From Cocleimonas sp. (GTDB lineage Bacteria; Pseudomonadota; Gammaproteobacteria; Thiotrichales; Thiotrichaceae): 64,000 bases of DNA. A program made the translations under genes and the position numbers. This document shows, piece after piece, positions 1 through 7,553 of this stretch. The stretch covers positions 1 to 64,000 of the forward strand of contig JAKIUW010000014.1 of NCBI GenBank assembly GCA_021647365.1, written 5' to 3'. The notes beneath the pieces were generated by a model that was not told the origin of the DNA, made no database searches, and saw only the letters and a list, made by a program, of their open reading frames with translations. Each line of letters opens with the position of its first letter. The stretch's first letter is position 1.

Positions 1-5
1 TTGCT

Positions 6-19
6 TTGATTTACATCAA
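6..19 (+). promoter_or_regulatory. FNR/Anr-type operator upstream of nirK
   Basis: The sequence TTGAT-TTAC-ATCAA is a perfect match to the FNR/Anr/Dnr consensus TTGATnnnnATCAA. It is centred about 85 bp before the GTG start of nirK, a distance compatible with an activator site at about -40 of a promoter in between. Related boxes lie before both cytochrome c genes of this cluster (3285 and 5185), so an oxygen- or NO-responsive CRP/FNR regulator probably controls all of them. The regulator gene is not in the window. Confidence 0.8.
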
Positions 20-96
20 GGTGGTATTTCCTCATAAAGTTTCATACTCCTGCTCAGTAATAAAAATATTATTATTTATTCATAGGAGAATATAAC

Positions 97-1245
97 GTGA
101 AAGATATGATGAAGATGAAAAGGAGAGATTTCTTACTCTCTACCATTGCAGCGGCCTCAGCAGTAGCAGCTGTAACTAGTAGTTCAACAGCGGCAGCAGG
201 AGATGCTGTAACAGTTGGAGAGATTGGTGTAAAGGCAGATGTTAAAGATTTAGAGAGAGTGACACAAAAACTGGTGAATCCTCCTTTCTTGCCTGAGCAT
301 GACCAAGTGGCTAAAGGTGACCCAAAAGTTATCCAAGTGACAATGGATATAGAAGAAAAAGAAATTGAAGTGAAGCCCGGAGTATTCGTTCAAGCGATGA
401 CTTTTAATGGTACAAACCCTGGTCCAATGATGGTGGTTCATCAAGGTGATTATCTTGAATTAACGCTTAGAAATCCACAAACTAATACCATGACGCATAA
501 TATAGACTTTCATGCATCAACAGGTGCATTAGGCGGTGGTGGTTTAACGCATGTTGCTCCAGGTCAACAGACCATTTTACGCATTAAATGTGATAGAGCG
601 GGTGTGTTTGTTTATCACTGTGCACCAGGCGGCATCATGATTCCATATCATGTTGTAACGGGTATGTACGGTGCGCTTTTAGTTTTACCACGTGATGGAT
701 TGAAAGATAATAACGGAAAGTCGGTGACTTATGATAAAGCTTATTATATTGGTGAGCAGGGTTGGTATATTCCGTTTGATGAAAAGACAGGTAAATACAA
801 GCGTTACGGCTCTCCGATTGCTGCGATGGGTGATACGCTCAAAATAATGGAAGGTTTGTCGCCAACACATATTACTTTTAACGGTAAAGTAGGCTCATTA
901 ACGGGTAAAAATTCAATGACAGCAAAGGTCGGCGAAACGGTTTTATTTCTTCATTCGCAAGCCAATGAAGATACGCGTATCCACTTGATAGGTGGTCATG
1001 GTGATGTTGTCTGGCCAGGTGGTTCGTTTGCTAACACACCTACGGTTGATCGTGAAACATGGTCAGTTTTGGGTGGTGAAGCGGGTGCGGCGTTATATAC
1101 GTTTAAGCAACCAGGTGTTTATGCTTATGTAAACCATAACTTGATTGAAGCAGTTATGAAGGGTGCTTTAGCTCACGTTTCAGTTGAAGGAAAGTGGAAC
1201 AATGACCTGATGGAGCAAGTCCAAAAAGCTGCTCCTATCGCTTAA
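97..1245 (+). CDS. nirK: Copper-containing nitrite reductase NirK
   Basis: Reduces nitrite to nitric oxide in the periplasm. The 382-aa product starts with a twin-arginine signal (KRRDFL, residues 8-13, then an Ala-rich stretch), fitting Tat export of a folded or cofactor-loaded enzyme. Two cupredoxin domains follow. Type 1 copper ligands can be placed at H134, C175, H185 and M190, type 2 ligands at H139, H174 and a C-terminal His in IHLIGGHGD, and the catalytic Asp at D137; the spacing matches Alcaligenes-type NirK. The GTG start at 97 has a good AGGAGAA 6 nt upstream. It heads a cluster with copper chaperones and cytochromes and has a perfect FNR box upstream. Confidence 0.97.
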   Translation: MKDMMKMKRRDFLLSTIAAASAVAAVTSSSTAAAGDAVTVGEIGVKADVKDLERVTQKLVNPPFLPEHDQVAKGDPKVIQVTMDIEEKEIEVKPGVFVQAMTFNGTNPGPMMVVHQGDYLELTLRNPQTNTMTHNIDFHASTGALGGGGLTHVAPGQQTILRIKCDRAGVFVYHCAPGGIMIPYHVVTGMYGALLVLPRDGLKDNNGKSVTYDKAYYIGEQGWYIPFDEKTGKYKRYGSPIAAMGDTLKIMEGLSPTHITFNGKVGSLTGKNSMTAKVGETVLFLHSQANEDTRIHLIGGHGDVVWPGGSFANTPTVDRETWSVLGGEAGAALYTFKQPGVYAYVNHNLIEAVMKGALAHVSVEGKWNNDLMEQVQKAAPIA

Positions 1246-1270
1246 TGTTCTTTATGAAGTAGATCTAGCC

Positions 1271-2209
1271 ATGAAATATAAAAAAGCGTATTTTTTAAGC
1301 CCAGTATTAATGATGGTTTTATCTACGACATTATTATTTGCGGGGGCTGCATTTGCAGTTCCCACAAAAATAGAAGACCGTACAGAATACAGTACATCAC
1401 TTAATTCAGTCGCTTCTGTGATTATGAATTGGTACGGCAGCTTAATTACAAGCAGTGATGTAAAAGGCGGCGATATAACATTTAACATGTTGAATGTTAA
1501 TGAGCAGTTACGTAATTACCGCTCTAAATATCCCCAAAATATTTCTCAAATAGTTATCACAAGCACTAATTTAATGAAACTTAGTGAGTCTGATGACTAT
1601 CAGTTTAAAGTGAAATCTAAAGTCACTTACAAAGTAAATAACAAAGAACACACCCAAGCACGTAATGAAGCTTTTGTGTTTAATGGTTCTCTACTTACTC
1701 ATCCCAATATAATTCCAATAAAAACTATTAGTCTGAATAACATGGAAGAGGCGGATAAGTTAGAAACAAATCAATATGATCAGTTTCATTATAAAGTGCG
1801 AGAATTTACCTATGCATGGTTAGCCTATATTGATGGTGTTAAAACACTAACATCTACAATGAATGCAAAAGCTTGGTTAAATAAAGCTACCTATTCATTG
1901 AAAATAGGGGCGGAACAGGTAGAAGGATCTATTGCTCCAACACTAGAAAAGAAAAAGAAGTTACTCACCCAGGGTGGACATTTATTAAAATCACTAGATG
2001 TTAAAAAAGACAGCGCTAATACCAATATTTTTGTGATTAACTTAATTTTAGAATGGAAAGGGGTCAATCAAACAGGAAAACCCGTTATTGCAAAAATCCA
2101 TCAAAAAATTAAAGTAAAAGTTAAAGCAGATAAATCATGGGAAGTGATCTCAATAAAAGAAGAGCATTTACTACCCATTATTGCACCATGGATGGGCTTA
2201 GTATGTTAA
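1271..2209 (+). CDS. Unknown exported protein in the nirK cluster, possibly two NTF2-like halves
   Basis: I do not recognise this 312-aa protein. It has a clear Sec signal peptide (hydrophobic residues 8-30, cleavage near AFA-VP). The mature part seems to be two similar halves: residues about 45-145 and 170-305 each begin with a helix rich in W/Y (MNWYGSL; YAWLAYIDG) and end with a beta-rich stretch (YQFKVKSKVTYKV; FVINLILEWKG). This resembles tandem NTF2/SnoaL-like folds, but that is inference. It starts 25 bp after nirK and overlaps the sco gene, so it is probably co-transcribed and periplasmic, perhaps assisting nitrite reductase or electron transfer. Confidence 0.8.
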   Translation: MKYKKAYFLSPVLMMVLSTTLLFAGAAFAVPTKIEDRTEYSTSLNSVASVIMNWYGSLITSSDVKGGDITFNMLNVNEQLRNYRSKYPQNISQIVITSTNLMKLSESDDYQFKVKSKVTYKVNNKEHTQARNEAFVFNGSLLTHPNIIPIKTISLNNMEEADKLETNQYDQFHYKVREFTYAWLAYIDGVKTLTSTMNAKAWLNKATYSLKIGAEQVEGSIAPTLEKKKKLLTQGGHLLKSLDVKKDSANTNIFVINLILEWKGVNQTGKPVIAKIHQKIKVKVKADKSWEVISIKEEHLLPIIAPWMGLVC

Positions 2210-2844
2210 AAATCACAATCATACTAAAAATGCTCATTATTCTAGTCATAGTCAATAGTGTTTCTTATGTATTGGCTGATAATAATAAGTTGCCGATTTA
2301 CAGCGGTGTGGGCGGTGAATTTACAGCCGTTGACAGTAATGGAAAAGATATAAAACTAAGTGACTATAAAGGCAAAACAGTTGTGCTGGCCTTTGGTTAT
2401 ACCAACTGTGCAGATATATGTCCGTTCACATTGGGTTATTTAAAACAGCTATATAAAACTTTGTCGGTAGAAGAACAAAAACAGACGCGTTTTATATTTG
2501 TCACCATTGATCCTGAGTACGATACGCCAGAACATCTCAAAGCATTTGTAGAGTTTTTTAATAAAGATTTTATTGGTTTATCTGGGACAAAAGAGCAGAT
2601 TGAATTTATTACATCGTTGTATAAAGCAGAATATAGTGACTTATCAGAAGGCAAGGTGCCGACTAAAGATATTAGGCGCGTTACTCCACAGAAAACAGGT
2701 GATAAAAATGAAAAAGCCTCTCTGTTTTCTCATACGGTCGTACTTTACCTTCTTGATAAAAAAGGCTATACCCGAAGCCTAGAATATACGGGCACACCAA
2801 AAGATGAATTTGCCAGAAAAATTAGAGAGTTAATCCATGAATAA
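2203..2844 (+). CDS. Sco1/SenC/PrrC-family copper chaperone
   Basis: Periplasmic, membrane-anchored thioredoxin-fold protein that delivers copper or reduces copper-site cysteines, classically for the CuA centre of cytochrome oxidase. The copper ligands are visible as C69 and C73 in NCADICP (CxxxCP) and H177 in FSHTVV. An N-terminal hydrophobic segment covers residues 4-24. The ATG at 2203 is preferred over an upstream in-frame ATG at 2137: it gives a normal signal anchor, has GGATGGG about 8 nt upstream, and overlaps the preceding stop by only a few bases. In this cluster NirK itself, or a CuA enzyme elsewhere, is the likely client. Confidence 0.92.
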   Translation: MLKITIILKMLIILVIVNSVSYVLADNNKLPIYSGVGGEFTAVDSNGKDIKLSDYKGKTVVLAFGYTNCADICPFTLGYLKQLYKTLSVEEQKQTRFIFVTIDPEYDTPEHLKAFVEFFNKDFIGLSGTKEQIEFITSLYKAEYSDLSEGKVPTKDIRRVTPQKTGDKNEKASLFSHTVVLYLLDKKGYTRSLEYTGTPKDEFARKIRELIHE

Positions 2845-3280
2845 GCAAAGCCTCAATAAAGTACTATTATTAGTTTTCCTTTTTGGATTTGCTTCAAGTT
2901 TAATGGCAGATGGTAAACCCAATATTACAACAGAACAGCTGCGCGTAATATTACCTCCCAGTGTTGCAAGAAGCACTTCTGCCTATGGCATAATAAAAAA
3001 TACAGGAGATGCACCAGACACCCTCATCAACATAAGCACCGATGCGGGCATGATAATGCTACATAAAACCGATATTAAAGACGGTATGGCAGAGATGAAT
3101 CATGTTGATGAGTTTGTATTAGAAGCTGGGGCAGAGCTAGTATTAAAGCCAATGTCCTATCATCTTATGTTTATGAATATTAATCATGATATTATAAAAA
3201 AAGAAGGCGAGGTAACAATAACGCTGGAGTTTAAAGACGCAGGTGAACTTACATTTAAAGTTCCTGTCTTAGAGGAATAA
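2837..3280 (+). CDS. PCu(A)C-type periplasmic copper chaperone
   Basis: 147-aa exported protein of the DUF461/PCuAC family, which binds Cu(I) and passes it to Sco or directly to CuA sites. The family motif H-x10-M-x21-H-x-M can be read exactly as H76, M87, H109 and M111. A signal peptide covers residues 1-24. The start codon overlaps the end of sco by 8 bp, implying translational coupling; the Sco plus PCuAC pairing is well known for copper-enzyme maturation. Here it most plausibly helps load NirK. Confidence 0.9.
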   Translation: MNKQSLNKVLLLVFLFGFASSLMADGKPNITTEQLRVILPPSVARSTSAYGIIKNTGDAPDTLINISTDAGMIMLHKTDIKDGMAEMNHVDEFVLEAGAELVLKPMSYHLMFMNINHDIIKKEGEVTITLEFKDAGELTFKVPVLEE

Positions 3281-3284
3281 CGAC

Positions 3285-3298
3285 TTGATTTAACTCAA
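3285..3298 (+). promoter_or_regulatory. FNR/Anr-type operator upstream of the monohaem cytochrome
   Basis: TTGAT-TTAA-CTCAA matches the FNR-type consensus in nine of ten half-site positions. It lies 85 bp before the cytochrome c start, nearly the same spacing as the nirK box relative to its start. The cytochrome therefore probably has its own anaerobic promoter in addition to any read-through from the nirK operon. Confidence 0.65.
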
Positions 3299-3383
3299 GG
3301 TGTTATTCTCAATTCCCTTTTAAGGTGTTGCTGGTATTATTAACCAGTACAAGAATTTTTTTTTCAATTAGGAGCGTCAAACG

Positions 3384-3701
3384 ATGTCAAAAAATTTAGT
3401 TAAGAAACTATCAATAGCAGCAGGCTTAATGCTTGTTATGAGTTCAAGTGTCTATGCCGATGGCGCAGCACTTTATACATCTAAAGGTTGTGGTGCATGT
3501 CATGGGGCTGATGCTAAATCACCTATAATGCCTACGTACCCTAAGATAGCAGGGCAAAGTAAAGAATATCTTACACAGCAAATGGCAGATATCAAAAGTG
3601 GCGCAAGAAGTAATGGACAATCAATGACGATGAAAGGCATTATGGCTGGCGTTAGCGATGATGAAGTTGCAGAACTAGCGGTTTATATTTCAGGTCTCTG
3701 A
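3384..3701 (+). CDS. Periplasmic monohaem cytochrome c (class I)
   Basis: 105-aa exported cytochrome with a signal peptide (residues 1-25) and one haem-binding motif CGACH at residues 36-40. An axial Met is likely among M81, M83 and M87. It resembles one half of a cytochrome c4 or a c553/c5 protein. A ribosome site AGGAGCG precedes the ATG. Position downstream of nirK with its own FNR box suggests it is the electron donor to NirK, a role that small cytochromes or cupredoxins fill in other denitrifiers. Confidence 0.92.
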   Translation: MSKNLVKKLSIAAGLMLVMSSSVYADGAALYTSKGCGACHGADAKSPIMPTYPKIAGQSKEYLTQQMADIKSGARSNGQSMTMKGIMAGVSDDEVAELAVYISGL

Positions 3702-3734
3702 TTGAAGTAACAGCGATTACTAATTAAAAGTAAT

Positions 3735-3766
3735 AAAAAAGCCTCCAGTTTTGGAGGCTTTTTTAT
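3735..3766 (+). terminator. Rho-independent terminator after the nirK cluster cytochrome
   Basis: A GCCTCC/GGAGGC stem with a short loop is flanked by A-run and T-run, so it can terminate on both strands. On the plus strand it ends the cytochrome c transcript; on the minus strand it would block transcription of the convergent TlpA gene. Confidence 0.85.
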
Positions 3767-3827
3767 GTACGTTTAAAGCGTGACTCACTTTTTTCTCTCG
3801 TCCAGAGTTATGCTGAGGTCTCAAATA

Positions 3828-4358
3828 CTAAGACTCTTTTTCAGCCGCTAAATCTTGAATAGCTTTGATGATTTCTTCAGAATCCCACTCAACACCGCCG
3901 TACAAGGTGTAACGAACCTTACCTTTGGTATCGATTACAAAGTTAGAAGGTGCGGCGAATACATTCCATGCTTGTACATTCTCACCTTTTGAATCCATCA
4001 AGATTGTAAATTCTGGTTTAACCTCATCAACAAATTTTTGTACTTCTTCTTTGGTCTCACCCATATTCACCGCGATGATTTTAAAAGGCGTTTTTGATTC
4101 TTCGAGTTTCTTGATGAGGTTGTTCATCGAAGGCATTTCAACACGACAAGGCGTGCAGTAGGTTGCCCAAAACTGTACTAAGACTACCTTGCCTTCTAGG
4201 TCTTTAAGGTCGAGCATTTCACCTTTAAGGCTTTCTAGTTTTAATGCGGGTGTGCTTGCATCACCTTCAACATTCTTTAATTCTGCGGCTTGAAGGGCGC
4301 TGCTTGTAAATAATATTACGGCTGATAATAGTAAACTTTTGATGGTTTGATTTTTCAT
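3828..4358 (-). CDS. TlpA/ResA-like periplasmic thioredoxin
   Basis: 176-aa exported thiol-disulfide oxidoreductase. A signal peptide (residues 1-24) precedes a thioredoxin fold with the active site WATYCTPC (C68, C71). This AhpC/TSA/TlpA family reduces apocytochrome haem-binding or copper-site cysteines. Its ATG overlaps the stop of the upstream hydrolase-like gene (ATGA), so the two are translationally coupled. The setting among cytochromes and copper chaperones suggests a role in maturing those proteins. AGGGAAAG lies upstream of the start. Confidence 0.9.
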   Translation of the reverse strand: MKNQTIKSLLLSAVILFTSSALQAAELKNVEGDASTPALKLESLKGEMLDLKDLEGKVVLVQFWATYCTPCRVEMPSMNNLIKKLEESKTPFKIIAVNMGETKEEVQKFVDEVKPEFTILMDSKGENVQAWNVFAAPSNFVIDTKGKVRYTLYGGVEWDSEEIIKAIQDLAAEKES

Positions 4359-5128
4359 TTGTGTGCTTTCCCTAGGAAAAATAAGCTGGCTTTAACCAAG
4401 CCAGATAGTTGTGAGGTAACCAGATCTTCAGGTACGTTAGGATCATTTCGTTTAAAGAAGTATCCACGAACATCCGGTATTAATTTTGCGTAAACGGTGC
4501 TGCCACCTTTTTTTAGTGAACTTGTAAGATGACCAATACCCCAACGGTTTGGCGTGCGCTCACCTTCTAAAACCATCAAGGGCAGTTTTGTTTTACCTAC
4601 CGCATCGTGATATTCAGGGGGTTTTCCAGGTTCTGGCTTGCCCTTATTTAAGCGCGGAAACATAAGGATTGCGCCGCCTAATAATTCATCTTCTCTCGCG
4701 TGTGCTTTTTCCCAGTCAACTACTGCGCGTAAAATTAATCCAGTATCAGGACCACTGGCAACGAGATAAATTTGTTTCTTGGTTTTCTTAGCCTCTTGGA
4801 TAATCTTAATTAATCCATCGGTAGGAATATCAGCCAAACTGCTACGCACTTTAGGCAACATATACGCAGACAACATATCAGGCATCCAAACTTCAATACC
4901 ATCTTTTGCTAGACTTTGAGATGTTTTCTCTTCGGCTACGCTAGAACCTTGGTCGCAAGCAAAACCAATAAGAAGTTTGTTACCCTTGGCAGAAAATATA
5001 CGAATATCGATCTCTGTATCATCCGCTGTAGTGATGGTTTTGAATTCATCAGACGCGTACATATTGAAAGATAAAAGCAATAAACCTACGACGAGGAGTT
5101 TGTGTAAATGGTGAAAATATTGATTCAT
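4355..5128 (-). CDS. Exported alpha/beta-hydrolase-like protein, function unknown
   Basis: 257-aa protein with a signal peptide (residues 1-25). Strand/helix pattern and motifs such as IYLVASGPDTG and GAILMFPRL suggest an alpha/beta-hydrolase fold, but the nucleophile elbow GxSxG is replaced by ASGPDTG, so normal Ser hydrolysis is doubtful. It is coupled to the TlpA-like gene downstream and divergent from cytochrome c4 across an FNR box. I infer a periplasmic accessory role in the nitrite or cytochrome pathway; the exact function is not recognisable. Confidence 0.75.
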   Translation of the reverse strand: MNQYFHHLHKLLVVGLLLLSFNMYASDEFKTITTADDTEIDIRIFSAKGNKLLIGFACDQGSSVAEEKTSQSLAKDGIEVWMPDMLSAYMLPKVRSSLADIPTDGLIKIIQEAKKTKKQIYLVASGPDTGLILRAVVDWEKAHAREDELLGGAILMFPRLNKGKPEPGKPPEYHDAVGKTKLPLMVLEGERTPNRWGIGHLTSSLKKGGSTVYAKLIPDVRGYFFKRNDPNVPEDLVTSQLSGLVKASLFFLGKAHK

Positions 5129-5184
5129 ATCATAAAGTTCTCATAACGATTGCTTAAGTATAAGCATATTATGATATAATAATA

Positions 5185-5198
5185 TTGATATGAATCAA
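5185..5198 (+). promoter_or_regulatory. FNR/Anr-type operator between divergent genes
   Basis: TTGAT-ATGA-ATCAA is a perfect FNR consensus site. It lies 22 bp before the cytochrome c4 ATG on the plus strand and 57 bp before the hydrolase-like gene on the minus strand. The distance fits activation of the minus-strand pair better than of c4, where it may sit near or over the promoter; an AT-rich -10-like TATGATATAAT lies just beside it. Confidence 0.75.
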
Positions 5199-5219
5199 GT
5201 CCTGTGAAATTATACAATT

Positions 5220-5867
5220 ATGAAAAAACAATTTATAACTACTTCGTTCTTTATTTTTTTATTGGGTTCTGCAGGAGCGGCTTTTGCAGCTTCACCCGAT
5301 GAAACAGCAGAAGCGATGAAGCTTACGCCCAATATTGGAAACGGAAAAAAGACATACGAACTATGTGCAAGTTGTCATGCTGATAATGGCTGGGGTAAAG
5401 AGGATGGTAGTTTCCCGGTTATAGCTGGTCAGCACCGTAGCGTGATTATCAAACAACTCGCCGATATTCGTGCACGTAATCGTGAAAATCCTACCATGTA
5501 CCCATTCTCAGGAGATGATGTTATCGGTGGACCACAAGGTCTGGAAGATGTGGCTGAATATATTTCTCAGCTTCCTAAAGCGTTAGAGGTAGGTCAAGGT
5601 GACGGTAAACAATTAGAAAAAGGTGAGAAGCTGTATCTTGAAAAATGTATCGCTTGTCACGGAGACAAAGGGCAGGGCAATGCAGGTAGCTTCTTCCCAC
5701 GCATACAAGGGCAGCATTATGCGTATACTTTCAGGCAGTTGCAGTGGATTCGTGATGGTCGACGTAAGAATGCAAACCCTGCGATGTTGGCTTTGATTAA
5801 AGATTTAGACGATGAAACTCTGAGCTCAATTGCTGATTATGTTTCACGGATTAAGGTAGATAAATAG
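5220..5867 (+). CDS. Dihaem cytochrome c4
   Basis: 215-aa periplasmic cytochrome with two class I domains in tandem. The haem sites are CASCH (C49, C52, H53) and CIACH (C143, C146, H147); the signal peptide ends near AFA-AS at residue 23. Cytochromes c4 carry electrons from the bc1 complex to terminal oxidases or reductases. With an FNR box upstream and nirK nearby, it probably feeds NirK and/or a cbb3-type oxidase. Length and domain order are normal for the family. Confidence 0.93.
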   Translation: MKKQFITTSFFIFLLGSAGAAFAASPDETAEAMKLTPNIGNGKKTYELCASCHADNGWGKEDGSFPVIAGQHRSVIIKQLADIRARNRENPTMYPFSGDDVIGGPQGLEDVAEYISQLPKALEVGQGDGKQLEKGEKLYLEKCIACHGDKGQGNAGSFFPRIQGQHYAYTFRQLQWIRDGRRKNANPAMLALIKDLDDETLSSIADYVSRIKVDK

Positions 5868-5880
5868 TTTTGTAAAGAAT

Positions 5881-6015
5881 CGTGTAAAAGTTGCTTTTTA
5901 AAGTGCTCTAGGCGTTAAAAGTGTGCAGGGTCTTGCGAAGCAAGATGCAGTAGGTAGTGTTTGGAGCAAGAGATAATGTACTTTATAAAGCACCCCCCCC
6001 GACTTTTACATGATG
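5881..6015. repeat. C7 repeat composite (clear unit 5988-6015 plus a decayed left unit)
   Basis: The right end is a clear C-strand C7 unit: AAGCAC, eight C, then GACTTTTACATGATG. The left end (5881 onward, CGTGTAAAAG then TTGCTTTTTAA) looks like a unit that lost its G-run. Between them lies a module around TTGCGAAGCAA (about 5921-5972) whose relative occurs at 10469-10515, also next to a C7 unit. The whole looks like a small non-coding element between convergent genes. Confidence 0.6.
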
Positions 6016-6022
6016 ATTTCAA

Positions 6023-7000
6023 TTACTGAATTACAACTTGATAAAGTCCTTTCACCACCTCAGCCATCTTCATATAATCTAAACGATCTGCCGTATCTTG
6101 TTTAGTGTGATAAGCCGTATTTCTCATAAACGATGTATCGGTAATGAGTACCGCAGGATAGCCAAAGTGCCAGAAGTTTAGGTGATCTGAAAAGTCGATG
6201 CCTTGTATTAGTGTTGGGGCGTTGATGGAGTAAACGAGTAATTCAGTAGCACTGATCATGCTTTTTTTTACTTTACGAGTTGTGAGCATATTACTCAGGT
6301 TCCCCACAACTGCAATAAAATTACCTTGATCAGAATAGAGTTTATCCATAAATGGGATAGGAAAGCTTTGCGAATTTTTCTTGTCCGAGAAATAGCCGAC
6401 CATATCTAGTGCAATCATCATTTTAATCTTCTGTTGTTTTTCTTTTAAGCTCGAAGCGTGAATAAAGCTGCCCATTTTTTCAGTGCGAAAATAGGGGGGT
6501 TCTTCCAAGCTGTAAAAGGCTAATTGTATTCGTGTTGTGAGTGAGGCTTTATGTTTAGATAAAAGCCGAGCCAGCTCAATAAGTGCCGCTACGCCACTGG
6601 CATTATCATCTGCGCCAGGGTAGCTGTGAGCAGTGTCGTAGTGTGCGCCTACGATAATAATTTCTTCAGGTTCTGTTGCTCCTGCCATTAAAGGTGGGCC
6701 GAAATCTAATAGAATATTGTAAAAAGTTTTATCGTTAATTTTATAACTTTGTCGAGTACTTTTGCCAAAATGTTGTAGTTGTTTTTCAATCCATTCCACC
6801 GTGGGGTTAAGGTTTTCCTCAAAGCCACCGCGCGCAGGGAGTGTTTCAGAAAGCATCACTACGTGTGATTTAAGCAACTGAGGATTAACATCGGGCGTGC
6901 TAACAGACTTTGCGTTGACAAAAATCGGCTGGGTTGTCACAAACCAAGCGGATACCACTAAGAAAACTATAGCTAGAATAATATTGCGTATTGTTTTCAT
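6023..7000 (-). CDS. M28-family zinc aminopeptidase, membrane-anchored
   Basis: 325-aa protein with an N-terminal membrane anchor or signal (residues 5-25) and an M28 peptidase domain. The zinc site is visible in VGAHYDTAHSYPGADDNASG (His and Asp ligands), SLEEPPYF (catalytic Glu and ligand Glu), a further Asp ligand in ALDMVGY, and a terminal His in NTAYHTKQD. Such enzymes remove N-terminal residues from peptides in the periplasm. It starts just before the stop of the upstream carbonic-anhydrase-like gene (1 bp gap), so three minus-strand genes (7550, 7002, 6023) form one operon. The substrate is not predictable. Confidence 0.88.
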   Translation of the reverse strand: MKTIRNIILAIVFLVVSAWFVTTQPIFVNAKSVSTPDVNPQLLKSHVVMLSETLPARGGFEENLNPTVEWIEKQLQHFGKSTRQSYKINDKTFYNILLDFGPPLMAGATEPEEIIIVGAHYDTAHSYPGADDNASGVAALIELARLLSKHKASLTTRIQLAFYSLEEPPYFRTEKMGSFIHASSLKEKQQKIKMMIALDMVGYFSDKKNSQSFPIPFMDKLYSDQGNFIAVVGNLSNMLTTRKVKKSMISATELLVYSINAPTLIQGIDFSDHLNFWHFGYPAVLITDTSFMRNTAYHTKQDTADRLDYMKMAEVVKGLYQVVIQ

Positions 7001-7001
7001 A

Positions 7002-7553
7002 TTATGAATTCTCTGTGCGCACTTTTAAGCGCACATAATGCTCAGCAGAATATTTAAGATATTTCTTCTCTTTATCAGTCAATTCACGCGCTTTTTTGGC
7101 GGGGCTACCGACCCAAAGATAGCCACTTTCCAATACTTTCTTGGGTGGTACTAAGCTACCTGCCGCGATAATGGTTTCGTCTTCGATTATCACGCCATCC
7201 ATAATAATCGACCCCATACCGACTAAAACACGGTTGCCAATGGTGCAAGCGTGTAACAATGCTTTATGTCCTACGGTGACGTCATCGCCAATAATAAGAG
7301 GATAGCCGATTTGTGCATCGGTAACTTTTACGCTGTGTTCATTACTGGCGTGGGTGACGTGTAAAACTGATGTATCTTGGATATTGCTGCGTTTACCAAT
7401 TTTGATGTGATTTACGTCTCCACGAATAACCGTCATCGGCCAGACTGAGCTGTCTTCGCCAATTTCAACTTCACCACTGACCAGTGCCGTTTCATCAATA
7501 TAAGCAGCTGGATGAATGTTTGGCATGTGTGTTTCAAATTTGCGCACAGTCAT
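7002..7553 (-). CDS. Gamma-class carbonic anhydrase-like protein (YrdA family)
   Basis: 183-aa left-handed beta-helix protein built of hexapeptide repeats (IGEDSSVWP, IGKRSNIQD, IGDDVTVGH, IGNRVLVGM). Candidate metal ligands are H65 or H68, H96 and H101, as in gamma carbonic anhydrases. YrdA proteins are widespread; whether they hydrate CO2 is usually unproven. The start overlaps the stop of the MnmC-like gene by 4 bp (ATGA), indicating coupling. No oddity in length. Confidence 0.9.
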   Translation of the reverse strand: MTVRKFETHMPNIHPAAYIDETALVSGEVEIGEDSSVWPMTVIRGDVNHIKIGKRSNIQDTSVLHVTHASNEHSVKVTDAQIGYPLIIGDDVTVGHKALLHACTIGNRVLVGMGSIIMDGVIIEDETIIAAGSLVPPKKVLESGYLWVGSPAKKARELTDKEKKYLKYSAEHYVRLKVRTENS

